64,000 nt of DNA from Candidatus Bathyarchaeota archaeon (lineage in GTDB: Archaea; Thermoproteota; Bathyarchaeia; TCS64), in contig JAGTRB010000001.1 of assembly GCA_018396865.1 (NCBI GenBank), forward strand, positions 62,001 to 126,000, read 5' to 3'. Below the pieces are notes generated by a model. It saw nothing but the letters and a program-made list of their open reading frames with translations. It did not search any database and was not told the origin of the DNA. Of the stretch, positions 8,830 through 16,616 are shown one piece after another. Made by a program: the position numbers and the translations under genes. The first letter of the stretch is position 1; each line of letters opens with the position of its first letter.

Positions 8830-9420
8830 TTAATATTTAATTTTTAAAACCTGTACGAATCCCACCTCAAGGACGGCTGCCAATAGGAATATCAGGTAAA
8901 TTTCAGCTAACGTCCTATTCGTCAGCTCTCTCTTTAAGGTTTTATATATAGCTCTATAAACTCCGTAAGCCTCCAAAATACCATGTGGTAGGCTTAATAG
9001 CATGATGATTTGAGTTAAATCCATTAATAAGAAAACATTTTGAAATCGGTAAACCCTTAATACGCTTACAGTGAGGATTATTATAGTGAATGCAACTGCG
9101 AATATGCGAGGATGATTAAGAACAACATGATCAAATCCTCTTTTAGGAAAGAATGTTGTAACAAACTCAACATAAAAACTCATTCCAATAATGATTAGAG
9201 AAACTGCGATTACATTATGAGTAAAAAACATGGTAACAGCAAAAGGAGGAATCAAAAGAACATAATTTATATATCTCACAAATGATATATTTTCAAAGTA
9301 AGCCAACGCAAGGAAAAGGGCAAAGACGCAGCCAAGAATCACAGCTCTAACTTTGTTGTTCAGTAACCCTCCGGCTTTAAAATCCCTCAACATATCACAC
9401 AAATGTGTTGAGCTACCCAT
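8830..9420 (-). CDS. Polytopic membrane protein, possibly SpoIIM/DUF95-like
   Basis: Integral membrane protein of 196 residues with about five hydrophobic helices. The motif LSLPHGILEAYGVYRA near residue 145 matches the PHGI/LxE signature of the SpoIIM (DUF95) membrane family. The rest is not obviously alignable, so the call is tentative. Base composition is more AT-rich than the flanking genes, which suggests recent acquisition or weak codon selection. No operon partner. Confidence 0.6.
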   Translation of the reverse strand: MGSSTHLCDMLRDFKAGGLLNNKVRAVILGCVFALFLALAYFENISFVRYINYVLLIPPFAVTMFFTHNVIAVSLIIIGMSFYVEFVTTFFPKRGFDHVVLNHPRIFAVAFTIIILTVSVLRVYRFQNVFLLMDLTQIIMLLSLPHGILEAYGVYRAIYKTLKRELTNRTLAEIYLIFLLAAVLEVGFVQVLKIKY

Positions 9421-9474
9421 TTTTACCTTTCGTAGACCTATGCCGGATATAAAACCTTAAGATATTTTTGATGC

Positions 9475-10566
9475 TTACTCTCTCCAGACCCTTCTGAAGA
9501 GGTTGAGGAAGTTCAGGCCTAGGATCTTCTTCACCTCCGTGTCCGAGTAGCCCCTAGCGATGAGGCCCTTGGTCAGGTTCGGCATATGCTCCAGCCACCC
9601 ATATCCCCACTCCTTGGTCATAGGGGTGTGATAGGTCCTGTCTATTCGGTCTGGGTAACGCTGGATGTAGGCCAGTCTCGTCACGGAGTTCCTGAAGTCC
9701 ACATCGGAGCCGAAGCCGACATGGTCCACCCCCACGAGATCTACCACATAGTCTATCTGGTCTAGGGTGTCATCGGTGAGGGTTGAGGGGCCAGCCTTCT
9801 TGGCGAAGAAGGGTGTGACCCCTATGACTCCCCCCTTCTCCGCGCAGGCCTTCAAAGCCTCATCGGTCTTCCCCCTCCTCCTCGCGTACTCGAGGAAGGC
9901 CTCCCCCCCTGCCCAGGTGGCGTAGGGGCTCAGCTCCATCGGGGTTGAGCTTCTAGGGCAGACGTGGGTGAAGGCTACGGGATCCTTTGAGAGTTCTATA
10001 GCCTCTAGGGTTGAGCGGTCTCCCACATGGCTCAGGTCTATGAGAACTCCCCTCCGGTTCATTGCCTCCACTAGAGCCGCGCCGAAGTTGCTGAGGCCAG
10101 CGTCGGTCCTCTCACCGCAGCCGTCCGCTGCCTCATTCCTCTCGTTGTAGCTGAGCTGGATTATCCTTATGCCCCAGTCCCAGGCCAGATCTAGAAACCT
10201 GAGGTTTCCCTCAAGGAAGCTGCTGTTCTGGGGTCCTAAGATTATCCCATGCCTCCCATCCCTCTTGGCCAGCTCTATGTCCGAGGCCCTCCTCACAAGC
10301 AGGGCCTTCTCACCATGCTTCTCTATCCAGTCGTGGTACTCGGAGAGCTCCCTCAAAGCCTCCCCTATACTCCTCTGCATGCATACTGTAGCGTTACTCG
10401 CGGTTACCCCACCCTTCAACACGTCATCTATCCAGATATCCTCACCTACGTGGTGAATGAAGGGGACTATGCTGGCATCAATGACTATGCTCTCCCTATG
10501 CAGGGCGAGGGCATGCTCCTCCTCATCCCTACTCAGCTGAAGATAGCTTCTCAACATTAACCCCAT
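9475..10566 (-). CDS. M19 (renal dipeptidase-like) membrane dipeptidase family amidohydrolase
   Basis: TIM-barrel zinc dipeptidase family, cytosolic, 363 residues. DLSHVGDRST, FTHVCPRSST and HVGFGSDVDF match the conserved M19 barrel motifs. The usual N-terminal H-x-D metal pair is absent (VIDASIVPF), and the bridging Glu appears as Gln (LGPQNSS). Both changes imply an altered metal centre. Comparable variants exist in a large M19 subgroup, so it need not be dead. It would hydrolyse dipeptides or D-amino-acid-containing substrates. Monocistronic, with an AT-rich region upstream. Confidence 0.88.
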   Translation of the reverse strand: MGLMLRSYLQLSRDEEEHALALHRESIVIDASIVPFIHHVGEDIWIDDVLKGGVTASNATVCMQRSIGEALRELSEYHDWIEKHGEKALLVRRASDIELAKRDGRHGIILGPQNSSFLEGNLRFLDLAWDWGIRIIQLSYNERNEAADGCGERTDAGLSNFGAALVEAMNRRGVLIDLSHVGDRSTLEAIELSKDPVAFTHVCPRSSTPMELSPYATWAGGEAFLEYARRRGKTDEALKACAEKGGVIGVTPFFAKKAGPSTLTDDTLDQIDYVVDLVGVDHVGFGSDVDFRNSVTRLAYIQRYPDRIDRTYHTPMTKEWGYGWLEHMPNLTKGLIARGYSDTEVKKILGLNFLNLFRRVWRE

Positions 10567-10769
10567 GAAACCATCACATAGCTCTTTAAATGTTTCTATA
10601 GGGTCTGACTACTTAGAAACACTTAAAGGGAGCTTCACCTCTATCACCTAGGCACCTACGACTGGGCCCTGGCCTTGGAGAGACTTCCTCACCACGCTAT
10701 TTCCCATAGGAATGAAAGGGGGCACCCTTGGCGTGGCGGAATGATCTATAAATTGGGAGGTGGGCCGTA

Positions 10770-10970
10770 GTGGGCCGTGTGCACCTCTATATCAATGATG
10801 AACTCCTCAAAAAGGCCAGAGAAATGGGACTGAATCTGTCAAGAAGCTTTGAATATTGTCTTTCGAGGATGATTGTGGCATTAGAGGAGGCCGATTTTGA
10901 AAAATTGGTAGCCCGGGGGAGATTCGAACTCCCGTCTGAGGGTCCAAAGCCCCCCATCCTTGTCCCCTAG
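10770..10970 (+). pseudogene. Truncated CcdA/ribbon-helix-helix antitoxin-like ORF running into tRNA-Gln
   Basis: Residues 4-45 (VHLYINDELLKKAREMGLNL and the helices after it) look like the RHH DNA-binding part of a CcdA-type antitoxin. The frame then enters the antisense of tRNA-Gln at the CCA end, so the last 20 codons are only tRNA complement. A TATA-like CTATAAATT (about 10744-10752) lies just upstream, so it may be transcribed. No toxin gene follows. I interpret it as a remnant left at a tRNA 3' end, a common integration site. Confidence 0.4.
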
Positions 10971-10981
10971 ACGACCGGGCT
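10906..10981 (-). tRNA. tRNA-Gln (anticodon TTG)
   Basis: Complete cloverleaf on the minus strand. The acceptor AGCCCGG (from 10981) pairs with CCGGGCT, the discriminator is A, and CCA is encoded (10906-10908). The T arm is GGGAG-TTCGAAT-CTCCC. The anticodon stem holds one G-U pair and the loop CTTTGGA gives UUG for Gln. No intron. A TATA-like element lies about 30 nt upstream. Confidence 0.95.
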
Positions 10982-11008
10982 TACATATTAATATCTTTTA
11001 GGACCCTG

Positions 11009-11021
11009 ATTATTTAAGCTT
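11009..11021 (-). promoter_or_regulatory. TATA element of tRNA-Gln
   Basis: On the minus strand, AGCTTAAATAATC (11009-11021) lies 28-40 nt before the tRNA 5' end, the spacing expected for an archaeal TATA box. Confidence 0.5.
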
Positions 11022-11071
11022 AGTAACGAGATCGAATCCTTATAAATTAGGTTATTTGGGTTAAGACTACA

Positions 11072-11197
11072 ATGATATGGGTGGCGACCTGCGGAGTCGT
11101 TTCATTCTACTGGTACTTTAGAGGATTGAGAGAGGAAAACGATGTCATCGAGCTTCTGAGGAAGTTATGTAGAGAGGGTTGGTTTATCGGATACTGA
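11072..11197 (+). CDS. Possible leaderless 41-residue small protein
   Basis: ATG 11072 opens a 41-codon frame (MIWVATCGVVSFYWYFRGL... ending GWFIGY). A TATA-like CTTATAAATT at about 11038-11047 lies at the distance expected for a leaderless transcript. The N-terminal half is hydrophobic and aromatic, the C-terminal half charged. No family recognised; it may be chance or a relic. Confidence 0.25.
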   Translation: MIWVATCGVVSFYWYFRGLREENDVIELLRKLCREGWFIGY

Positions 11198-11283
11198 CCA
11201 GTAGCTTGAGCAGATAATGAGGCTTGAGAAGCCTTCTTAAAGATGATGGAAAGCCCTCTTCTAGATCCTAGTATTCCGAAAGA

Positions 11284-11532
11284 TTATGAGATAAATCTAT
11301 GTGGGTAAGGTATGTAGCGGTCTTCAAATCTAAGGATGTGGCGAGGTGAAGGAGAGACTAGACTTTCTATGGAAGATATTGATATGTTCCGATCAACGTT
11401 CATAGGTGAGTTCAGGCTGAACTCTGCAAGCCGCCTATCGGTTTCATCCTTTGGAAGGGAGATTTGGAGATACACCCTATTATCATAACTCTCCTCCACG
11501 ACAAGTTTATGTTGGTTGAAGGTTATTTCCAT
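11284..11532 (-). CDS. Small hypothetical protein, doubtful
   Basis: An 82-codon ORF beginning MEITFNQHKLVVEESYDNRV and continuing as a beta-strand-like, charged sequence. It resembles a fragment of an all-beta domain but I recognise no family. It stands alone in the small accessory patch between tRNA-Gln and the retropepsin-like gene. A degraded gene end is possible. Confidence 0.3.
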   Translation of the reverse strand: MEITFNQHKLVVEESYDNRVYLQISLPKDETDRRLAEFSLNSPMNVDRNISISSIESLVSPSPRHILRFEDRYIPYPHRFIS

Positions 11533-11721
11533 TAAGTGTCGGGATGCGCTTATAGGTCGAGAGGTTCTGAATCGGCCATCCTAGAGGGTAAAGGACTGAG
11601 CTTCAGCCTAATAGACCCTAAGATGATCAAGGCCTGCAACCCTTAAAACAGTTTCATTATGATGGAAAGGCCATTACCCAGCAACTCTAAAGGTATAAAT
11701 TCATAGGCTTACTATTCAATT

Positions 11722-11785
11722 GGTAGGTAGCTTGTCATCTGGAGATGCAAAGATTCGTGTCGGTCGAATCTCCTTCAGAAGCTTG
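11722..11785 (+). ncRNA. Structured RNA element (leader hairpin) upstream of the retropepsin-like gene
   Basis: An imperfect hairpin spans 11730-11782. GCTT pairs with AAGC, CTG with CAG, and AGATTCG (11751-11757) with CGAATCT (11765-11771) around a 7-nt loop. A TATA-like GGTATAAAT (11692-11700) places the transcript start just before it, so it would form the 5' leader of the next gene or a separate small RNA. CATC-TGGA-GATG within it could form an alternative small hairpin. Confidence 0.4.
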
Positions 11786-11816
11786 GGTCGAGTAGGGAGG
11801 ATAAAGGTGCTCATCG

Positions 11817-12236
11817 ATGGCGGTAAGACTGAAGCTCAAGATTAGGGTGGGGGGAGTATCCACCGAGGCTGTGGCTCTCCTTAACAGTGGCTATGAGGCC
11901 CCAACCCCTCAGCTTCTCATTCCAGTCAATTTGGCAGCTGGGCTTGGGCTTTGGCCACCCGAACAAGCTTCTGAGGTGACCTTAGAGACCGCCGGAGGAC
12001 CTTTAAAGGCCTGGTTCTATCCTAGGGCCGCGATGATAAGTGTAATAGCTGAAGGCTCTAGGGAAAAGGAGGCCCTTGTCGATATAGTTGTTTCCCCCTT
12101 GGCTGATGAGCCTTTGATCAATGATAAGCTGGCGGATGAACTGGAAATTGCTGTGGAATCTTTCGGGAGGGGTCTATGGAGGTTCTCGTGGGAGCCCAAA
12201 GAAAAGCTTAGAAGAAGCGAAAAACGGGGCATATGA
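11817..12236 (+). CDS. Retropepsin-like (clan AA aspartic protease fold) archaeal protein
   Basis: Cytosolic beta-rich protein of 139 residues. The order VAVRLKLKIRVGG, then EAVALLNSGYEA, then LLIPVNLAAGLGL, then LADEPLINDKLADELEI follows the aspartic-protease-like fold seen in archaeal proteins. The usual D-T/S-G catalytic triplet is replaced by NSG, so proteolysis is doubtful. Such proteins occur near mobile or toxin-antitoxin loci, consistent with this patch beside tRNA-Gln. It follows the structured leader by about 35 nt. Confidence 0.55.
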   Translation: MAVRLKLKIRVGGVSTEAVALLNSGYEAPTPQLLIPVNLAAGLGLWPPEQASEVTLETAGGPLKAWFYPRAAMISVIAEGSREKEALVDIVVSPLADEPLINDKLADELEIAVESFGRGLWRFSWEPKEKLRRSEKRGI

Positions 12237-12244
12237 ATCTAGGC

Positions 12245-12850
12245 TCATCTTCTCTCCGCTTTGAGGATCCTATATCCTCCCCTCCTCGCTATGACCTCGA
12301 ATCCTCCATAGTGATGCTCAAGCAGCCTAGCCGCCTGTCTTCCCCCCTTGTTAGTCCTCACCACCATCTGGAGGCTTCCTCCTGGCCTTAGGTGCCTTAG
12401 GGAGCCCTCTACCAGCTGCTCCAGCACTTTAAACCCAGAGGATATTGGGGGGTTTGTTAGGATAGCGTCGAAGGGGATCCCTTCAAGGCCCTCATAAAGG
12501 AAGCCTCTCAAGACCCGAGCGTTCTGAACACTATTCCTTTTCACATTTTCATCCGCCAGAAGCAAGGCCCTCTCATTTACATCGGTCAACCAAACCTCCA
12601 GAGCTGGGTTTAGCCTCGCCGCCACGATCCCTATGACTCCATATCCGCATCCCAGATCCAGCACCCTTCCCCTCTCAGGGAGGATCATGGTCTCAACGAG
12701 GAGGCTGGTTCCAGCGTCGATGCTCCTATACGAGAAGACTCCTGAGGCTGTTAGGAACTCTAGCTCTAGGCCTCTTAGGGTGCACCTTATTAGCCCAAGC
12801 CTAGGGAGCGATGTCGGTCTCTCAGAGTAGTAGTGCTCCAAGCTCACCAC
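12245..12850 (-). CDS. RsmC-like class I SAM-dependent methyltransferase
   Basis: Predicted RNA N2-guanine methyltransferase, 201 residues. It has the SAM-binding motif VLDLGCGYGVIGI (about 61-73), the acidic end of strand 2 (WLTDVNERAL), and the catalytic NPPI motif (AILTNPPISSG), which is typical of base-amino methylases such as RsmC (COG2813). The start ATG overlaps the last codons of cbf5 by 7 nt, so the two are translationally coupled. The joint operon fits an rRNA-modification role. The exact target base is unknown. Confidence 0.88.
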   Translation of the reverse strand: MVSLEHYYSERPTSLPRLGLIRCTLRGLELEFLTASGVFSYRSIDAGTSLLVETMILPERGRVLDLGCGYGVIGIVAARLNPALEVWLTDVNERALLLADENVKRNSVQNARVLRGFLYEGLEGIPFDAILTNPPISSGFKVLEQLVEGSLRHLRPGGSLQMVVRTNKGGRQAARLLEHHYGGFEVIARRGGYRILKAERR

Positions 12851-13827
12851 ATTCTGGGGTATGTACCCCTTGGCATAAGCACCCTAAGGGGTGTGGCCGC
12901 TATGCCCCTCTCGGCCTCAACCATCTGCTCCTCCGACATCTCGGCCCTCATAAGGGCCACCCCTTCTCCCTTCTGGGTCAAAACCGCCACCGTTGACCCC
13001 TTAACTATCCCGGTCTCGAGCCTCAATATGCCAGGCACGGCCAGGGAGGCTCCTGAGCAGATGGCCTCGACGGCAGAGTCCCTGATCCAGATCTTCGGCA
13101 GCAGCCTCAGAGCCGACTCCATCGGCTTCACAACACGCCTTAGTGGCCTCTCGTCCTCATCCTCCCTGAGCAATCCCACAGCGTCAACTAGGTCATAGAC
13201 CGTGAAGAGCTCAGCCTCGTTGAAGGGCCCGCTCCTCACCCTCCTCAACTCATGCATATGAGCCCCTAGGCCCAGGATCTCCCCCACATCGAAACAGAGT
13301 TTTCTTATATAGGTTCCGCTCTCGCATGCTACCTTGAAGAGCCAGTTTCTTCCATCCCCTTCTAGGTACTCTATCCTGTATATGGTTCTTGTCCTGAGCC
13401 TCCTCTTAACCGATGCCCTTATTGGGGGCCTCTGGTAGATCCTCCCCTCGAAGAGCTTCAGAACCTCAACGACCCTCTCCTCTTTCTCCTCTCCATGGGT
13501 TCTCATGACGCATATGTACTCCTTCCCCGACTCCAACAATGCCTGTACCACTTTAGTTGCCTCTTCAAGGGTTATTGGTAGAACCCCTGTCACCTTGGGG
13601 TCCAGGGTCCCCCCATGGCCTGCCCTGTCCAGCTCCAGTATCCTCTTAACCCATGAGACCACCTCGTGGCTGGTCGGACCCGGTGGCTTGTCGAGGTTGA
13701 TCACCCCAAATCTTATGAACTCCACAATAGGCCGCTGTTCAGGTGGGCATCCAAAGCTCGGGTCGGTCTCCTCCTCAGCCCTGACGATGATGTTCCGGTC
13801 GATCTCCCATGGAGGCCTCAGGCTCAT
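12844..13827 (-). CDS. cbf5: tRNA/rRNA pseudouridine synthase Cbf5 (dyskerin/TruB family)
   Basis: Catalytic subunit of H/ACA guide RNPs and tRNA U55 pseudouridylase. Length (327) is normal. The TruB motif GHGGTLDPKVTGVLPI carries the catalytic Asp (D76), and NLDKPPGPTSHEV precedes it. VACESGTYIRKL and the LRRVRSGPF segment follow. A C-terminal PUA domain spans about 245-327 (KIWIRDSAVEAICSG...). The frame is uninterrupted, so the intron known in some crenarchaeal cbf5 genes is absent. It heads an operon with the RsmC-like methyltransferase; it is not in the usual rpl14e-cbf5 cluster. Confidence 0.97.
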   Translation of the reverse strand: MSLRPPWEIDRNIIVRAEEETDPSFGCPPEQRPIVEFIRFGVINLDKPPGPTSHEVVSWVKRILELDRAGHGGTLDPKVTGVLPITLEEATKVVQALLESGKEYICVMRTHGEEKEERVVEVLKLFEGRIYQRPPIRASVKRRLRTRTIYRIEYLEGDGRNWLFKVACESGTYIRKLCFDVGEILGLGAHMHELRRVRSGPFNEAELFTVYDLVDAVGLLREDEDERPLRRVVKPMESALRLLPKIWIRDSAVEAICSGASLAVPGILRLETGIVKGSTVAVLTQKGEGVALMRAEMSEEQMVEAERGIAATPLRVLMPRGTYPRMW

Positions 13828-14196
13828 ACCTGATTCGATTGGAATTTCAGACTTTAAAGGATATTGGGAGCTAAGCTGATGTTAGGTGTCAAGTTAGCCG
13901 TTGAATGATGTTTAAACGGAGATTCAAGCCAAACTTATTAGATATCCGTCTAATTTTTGTCGATTTTCCGGGTTATGTTATGCTTATATAAAGCAAATTA
14001 CACACCTTACCTATTAAATAATCATTGATTTATAATAATTGGGAAGTCTATAGAATTTCTAGTCCTATGAGAGGGTGATAAGATAGATTGACGGCCTATC
14101 AGCCTAGCTCTTCGATTAGCGCTAAAGTTTTCCCTCGGCTCCCTATCTATAGCAAGGTTGAAATGGAAGGAGTAGAAGTTTGAATTGGAATAGAGA
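13828..14196. other. Intergenic AT-rich stretch
   Basis: About 370 nt without a gene. It holds AT-rich sequence (13925-14050) near the cbf5 promoter side and nothing else I can assign. Confidence 0.5.
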
Positions 14197-14967
14197 CTAG
14201 TTACTTTTCCTCTTCTTTGAGGTTTCCAGTTTTTTGTAATCGCAGTCGGCCTCGCAGCCCTCGCAGCTCCTAGTCCTCGTCCTCACCGGGGGCTCTCCCT
14301 TTATGCTCGAGAGAAGCTCGTATGCGGCCGTCACCGACTTCTCATCCCCTTCTATGATGAAGGTTCTGGAGCCCTCCCCTCCATCAACCCCCCCTCCCCC
14401 TATTGGGGTGGCCACTGCTCCTGTGAGGATGTTGATCGCCTCCATCTCGGTTATGATGTCCCCCTCAACCACCATCATGCCGACCGGCATCCCTAGGGAT
14501 CGATCTATTGCCCTGACACCCGTCCTGCGGGCCACATCGGCCAGGGAGCAGGGGACGAGCTTCTCAAGCCCCGCGGCTATGATCATCCTGATTCCGAGGG
14601 AGGTTATGTATCCCCAGGAGGTTCCTATGGTTCCTCCCCCCGCCCCGCCCAGGAATATGGCTGCGGCTCCGAAGGGGTCTATCGCGTTGGCGCCCTTAAT
14701 GAATACATCCCCGGGGCCCATCCTGGAGAGGATCTTGGGTAGCTCGCTCGTCTGCGTCTCGCTGACTCTACCCTTCTCTATAACGTGGTGGAGGTATCTC
14801 CCCTTCGGATCGGTGGTGCAGCATCCCCTAGCCGTGATGACGCCGGCCGTGAACATCCCCTTCTCCTCTATCCTCTTTCCTATGAGTTCCTCCAATACGT
14901 AGCCCGTGGTGGTGCTCGTGGCCACCACTATGATCCCGTCTTTAAGGGCCTTCTGGACCACATCCAT
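14197..14967 (-). CDS. Conserved protein of unknown function, Gly-rich, Cys-containing tail
   Basis: Cytosolic protein of about 256 residues, unassigned. It has nucleotide-binding-like Gly motifs (VVATSTTTGYVLEEL, FLGGAGGGTIGTSWGY, PIGGGGVDGGEGSRT) and a Cys-rich C-terminus (CEGCEADCDYKK) that could bind metal. From ATG 14967 the protein starts abruptly. The same frame upstream reads VTLTPSEGKRLIGRAIARM, which looks like genuine N-terminus but has no ATG, GTG or TTG. A well-placed GGAGG-ATG at about 15039 is in another frame. A near-start frameshift or sequence error is likely. Confidence 0.7.
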   Translation of the reverse strand: MDVVQKALKDGIIVVATSTTTGYVLEELIGKRIEEKGMFTAGVITARGCCTTDPKGRYLHHVIEKGRVSETQTSELPKILSRMGPGDVFIKGANAIDPFGAAAIFLGGAGGGTIGTSWGYITSLGIRMIIAAGLEKLVPCSLADVARRTGVRAIDRSLGMPVGMMVVEGDIITEMEAINILTGAVATPIGGGGVDGGEGSRTFIIEGDEKSVTAAYELLSSIKGEPPVRTRTRSCEGCEADCDYKKLETSKKRKSN

Positions 14968-15266
14968 ACGGGCTATGGCTCGCCCGATGAGCCTCTTCCC
15001 CTCAGAGGGGGTTAATGTAACCTGAAATAGCAGACCTCATTCCTCCGTTGTGTACTTTATATAAGGGAGAAGAATAAAAGGATGCTTGAAGTTGAAAGGT
15101 GGCTTTCCACTGAACTCGCAGGAAGCTCGACGATGCAGTAATACTCCATATTATTGGTGGACTGTCTCCACGCTGCCTTGAACGGCGTCGAGAAAAAATA
15201 GGGCCTTATTAGGGTTTGGAAATTTAGATCCATAAGTCAAAAGACAAGGGGAGGCCTTGAATCAAG

Positions 15267-16064
15267 TTATACAGCTACCTCCTCTGAGAGAGCCTCAGAG
15301 AAGATCAATCCGAACTCCGTTAGTTTTATGGCCTTCATTTTTAGCCCCTTCTCGCTCTCGACCAATCCTTTCATCTCCAACCTAGAGACAACCCTACTAA
15401 ATCGGTTCCTTAGGGTTGAACTCGCAGCTTCATATCCGAACCAGCGTATTACATCACTTATGGAATCCGCGTAGCCGCCGTTCTTCCTCAACAGCACCAG
15501 GAGCCTCTTCTCAACCTCCCACTCCTCCTCATCGTGCTTGGAGTGAGGCTCAAGCCTATATCCAGGTAGCTTTATCTCGGTCGGCTCAAGGCTGGGCTGA
15601 TTCCTCGCGTTCTCAAACCACTCCTCGAACCTGCTATCTCCTACCCTGCCCTCAATATACCAGGCGGGCCTCTTTGAGGGGACGGTGTAAACCCTGGTAT
15701 TCCTGAACATTAAGGCGATGGTTAGGGCTACACCCTGAGCCACATCGGTCGTGGAGGTGACATCTATCAGGACCTCCTCCCCGCTCCTCCTTGCCTTTGA
15801 TATGATGCCATAGAGGGTCTTGAAGATATCCCTCTGGTTCATCGGATTGAAGCCCACCATGACTGGGTCCATAATCTCCAGCCTATTCCTCAGCTCCTCC
15901 GCGTTCCTCTTGGACATGTAGGAGAAGACCCCGCCATCCCCTTCGGACTCAACGTCGCTGTAGAGGAGGTAGAGCCTCGTTATCCCATGCCTCCTACTCC
16001 AGAACCTTATTCCATCGAACGCCCTGCGGAAGTACATACCGACGAGGCAGACTATGATGGTCAA
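15267..16064 (-). CDS. CARF-domain/winged-helix transcriptional regulator (HFX_2341/DUF6293-like)
   Basis: Probable ligand-responsive DNA-binding regulator. From TTG 16064 it has about 265 residues. The N-terminal Rossmann-like domain (IIVCLVGMYFRRAF, RLYLLYSD, VLIDVTSTTDVAQGVAL) has the CARF layout. The C-terminal winged helix (about 190-260) has RLLVLLRKNGGYADSISDVI and SRVVSRLEMKGLVE. CARF domains bind cyclic oligoadenylates or other nucleotides. The longer ORF would add a hydrophobic N-terminus from AT-rich DNA; a TATA box at about 16097-16107 supports the short start. No CRISPR array or cas gene is in the window. Confidence 0.72.
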   Translation of the reverse strand: MTIIVCLVGMYFRRAFDGIRFWSRRHGITRLYLLYSDVESEGDGGVFSYMSKRNAEELRNRLEIMDPVMVGFNPMNQRDIFKTLYGIISKARRSGEEVLIDVTSTTDVAQGVALTIALMFRNTRVYTVPSKRPAWYIEGRVGDSRFEEWFENARNQPSLEPTEIKLPGYRLEPHSKHDEEEWEVEKRLLVLLRKNGGYADSISDVIRWFGYEAASSTLRNRFSRVVSRLEMKGLVESEKGLKMKAIKLTEFGLIFSEALSEEVAV

Positions 16065-16282
16065 GAGACCCCATGACCCCCTGAATCTCACAGAACATAT
16101 ATATTTTTCCCATAAAATCCTGAAAAAGCGGATTGGTCTCAAATTTTTAGAACAAAACATAAAAATTAATAAAATTCTCAAAAATTTGTATCAAAACTAT
16201 TATGATATTATTGTGTTGACAATTATATTTTTAAGAAACCATTCCCCTTAAAATAAAAGAGTTCATTCATTGGAGGCTTTCG

Positions 16283-16552
16283 ATGAGTCAAGGTTCCCGC
16301 CTCATAGTCTATACTATCCCCCAGTGCCATCGCTGTGAGGAGCTTAAGAGGTGGCTCAGGGAGCAAGGGATAGATTTCGAGGAGAGGCTTATGGACACTG
16401 ATGCAAGGGTAGAGCTGATCATGAGAGACGTCTTCGGGGATCCTCCTATAATCGAGCTGGGAACGAGAACCGTCCCGTATGAGGCGTTCTTCAAGGATGA
16501 GGCCCTGGATGAGGAGAGGCTGATGGAGGTGCTCAGAGCTGAGGAAGCGTAG
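16283..16552 (+). CDS. Glutaredoxin-like (NrdH-type) thiol-disulfide protein
   Basis: Thioredoxin-fold redoxin of 89 residues. The active site is CHRC (C15, C18) after the first strand (RLIVYTIPQ). The cis-Pro motif TVPYEAFF near residue 66 matches the glutaredoxin TVP signature. It ends 64 nt before nrdD in the same direction, so it probably supplies electrons to, or maintains, the ribonucleotide reductase. It lacks the glutathione-binding features of classical glutaredoxins, closer to NrdH. The start ATG follows a GGAGG at about 16271-16275. Confidence 0.88.
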   Translation: MSQGSRLIVYTIPQCHRCEELKRWLREQGIDFEERLMDTDARVELIMRDVFGDPPIIELGTRTVPYEAFFKDEALDEERLMEVLRAEEA

Positions 16553-16616
16553 AAACTCCTCTGCCAAGCAGACAGTCCTAGACCAGTTCTACAAATCCGA
16601 GAGGGTTTACAGGGGG

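Noticed and set aside
11700-11790. Functional tRNA at the structured leader
   Set aside because: D-loop-like and T-loop-like bits exist but the acceptor and T stems do not pair; not a working tRNA.
12844-13827. Intron in cbf5 mRNA
   Set aside because: Crenarchaeal cbf5 can carry one, but this reading frame is complete and uninterrupted.
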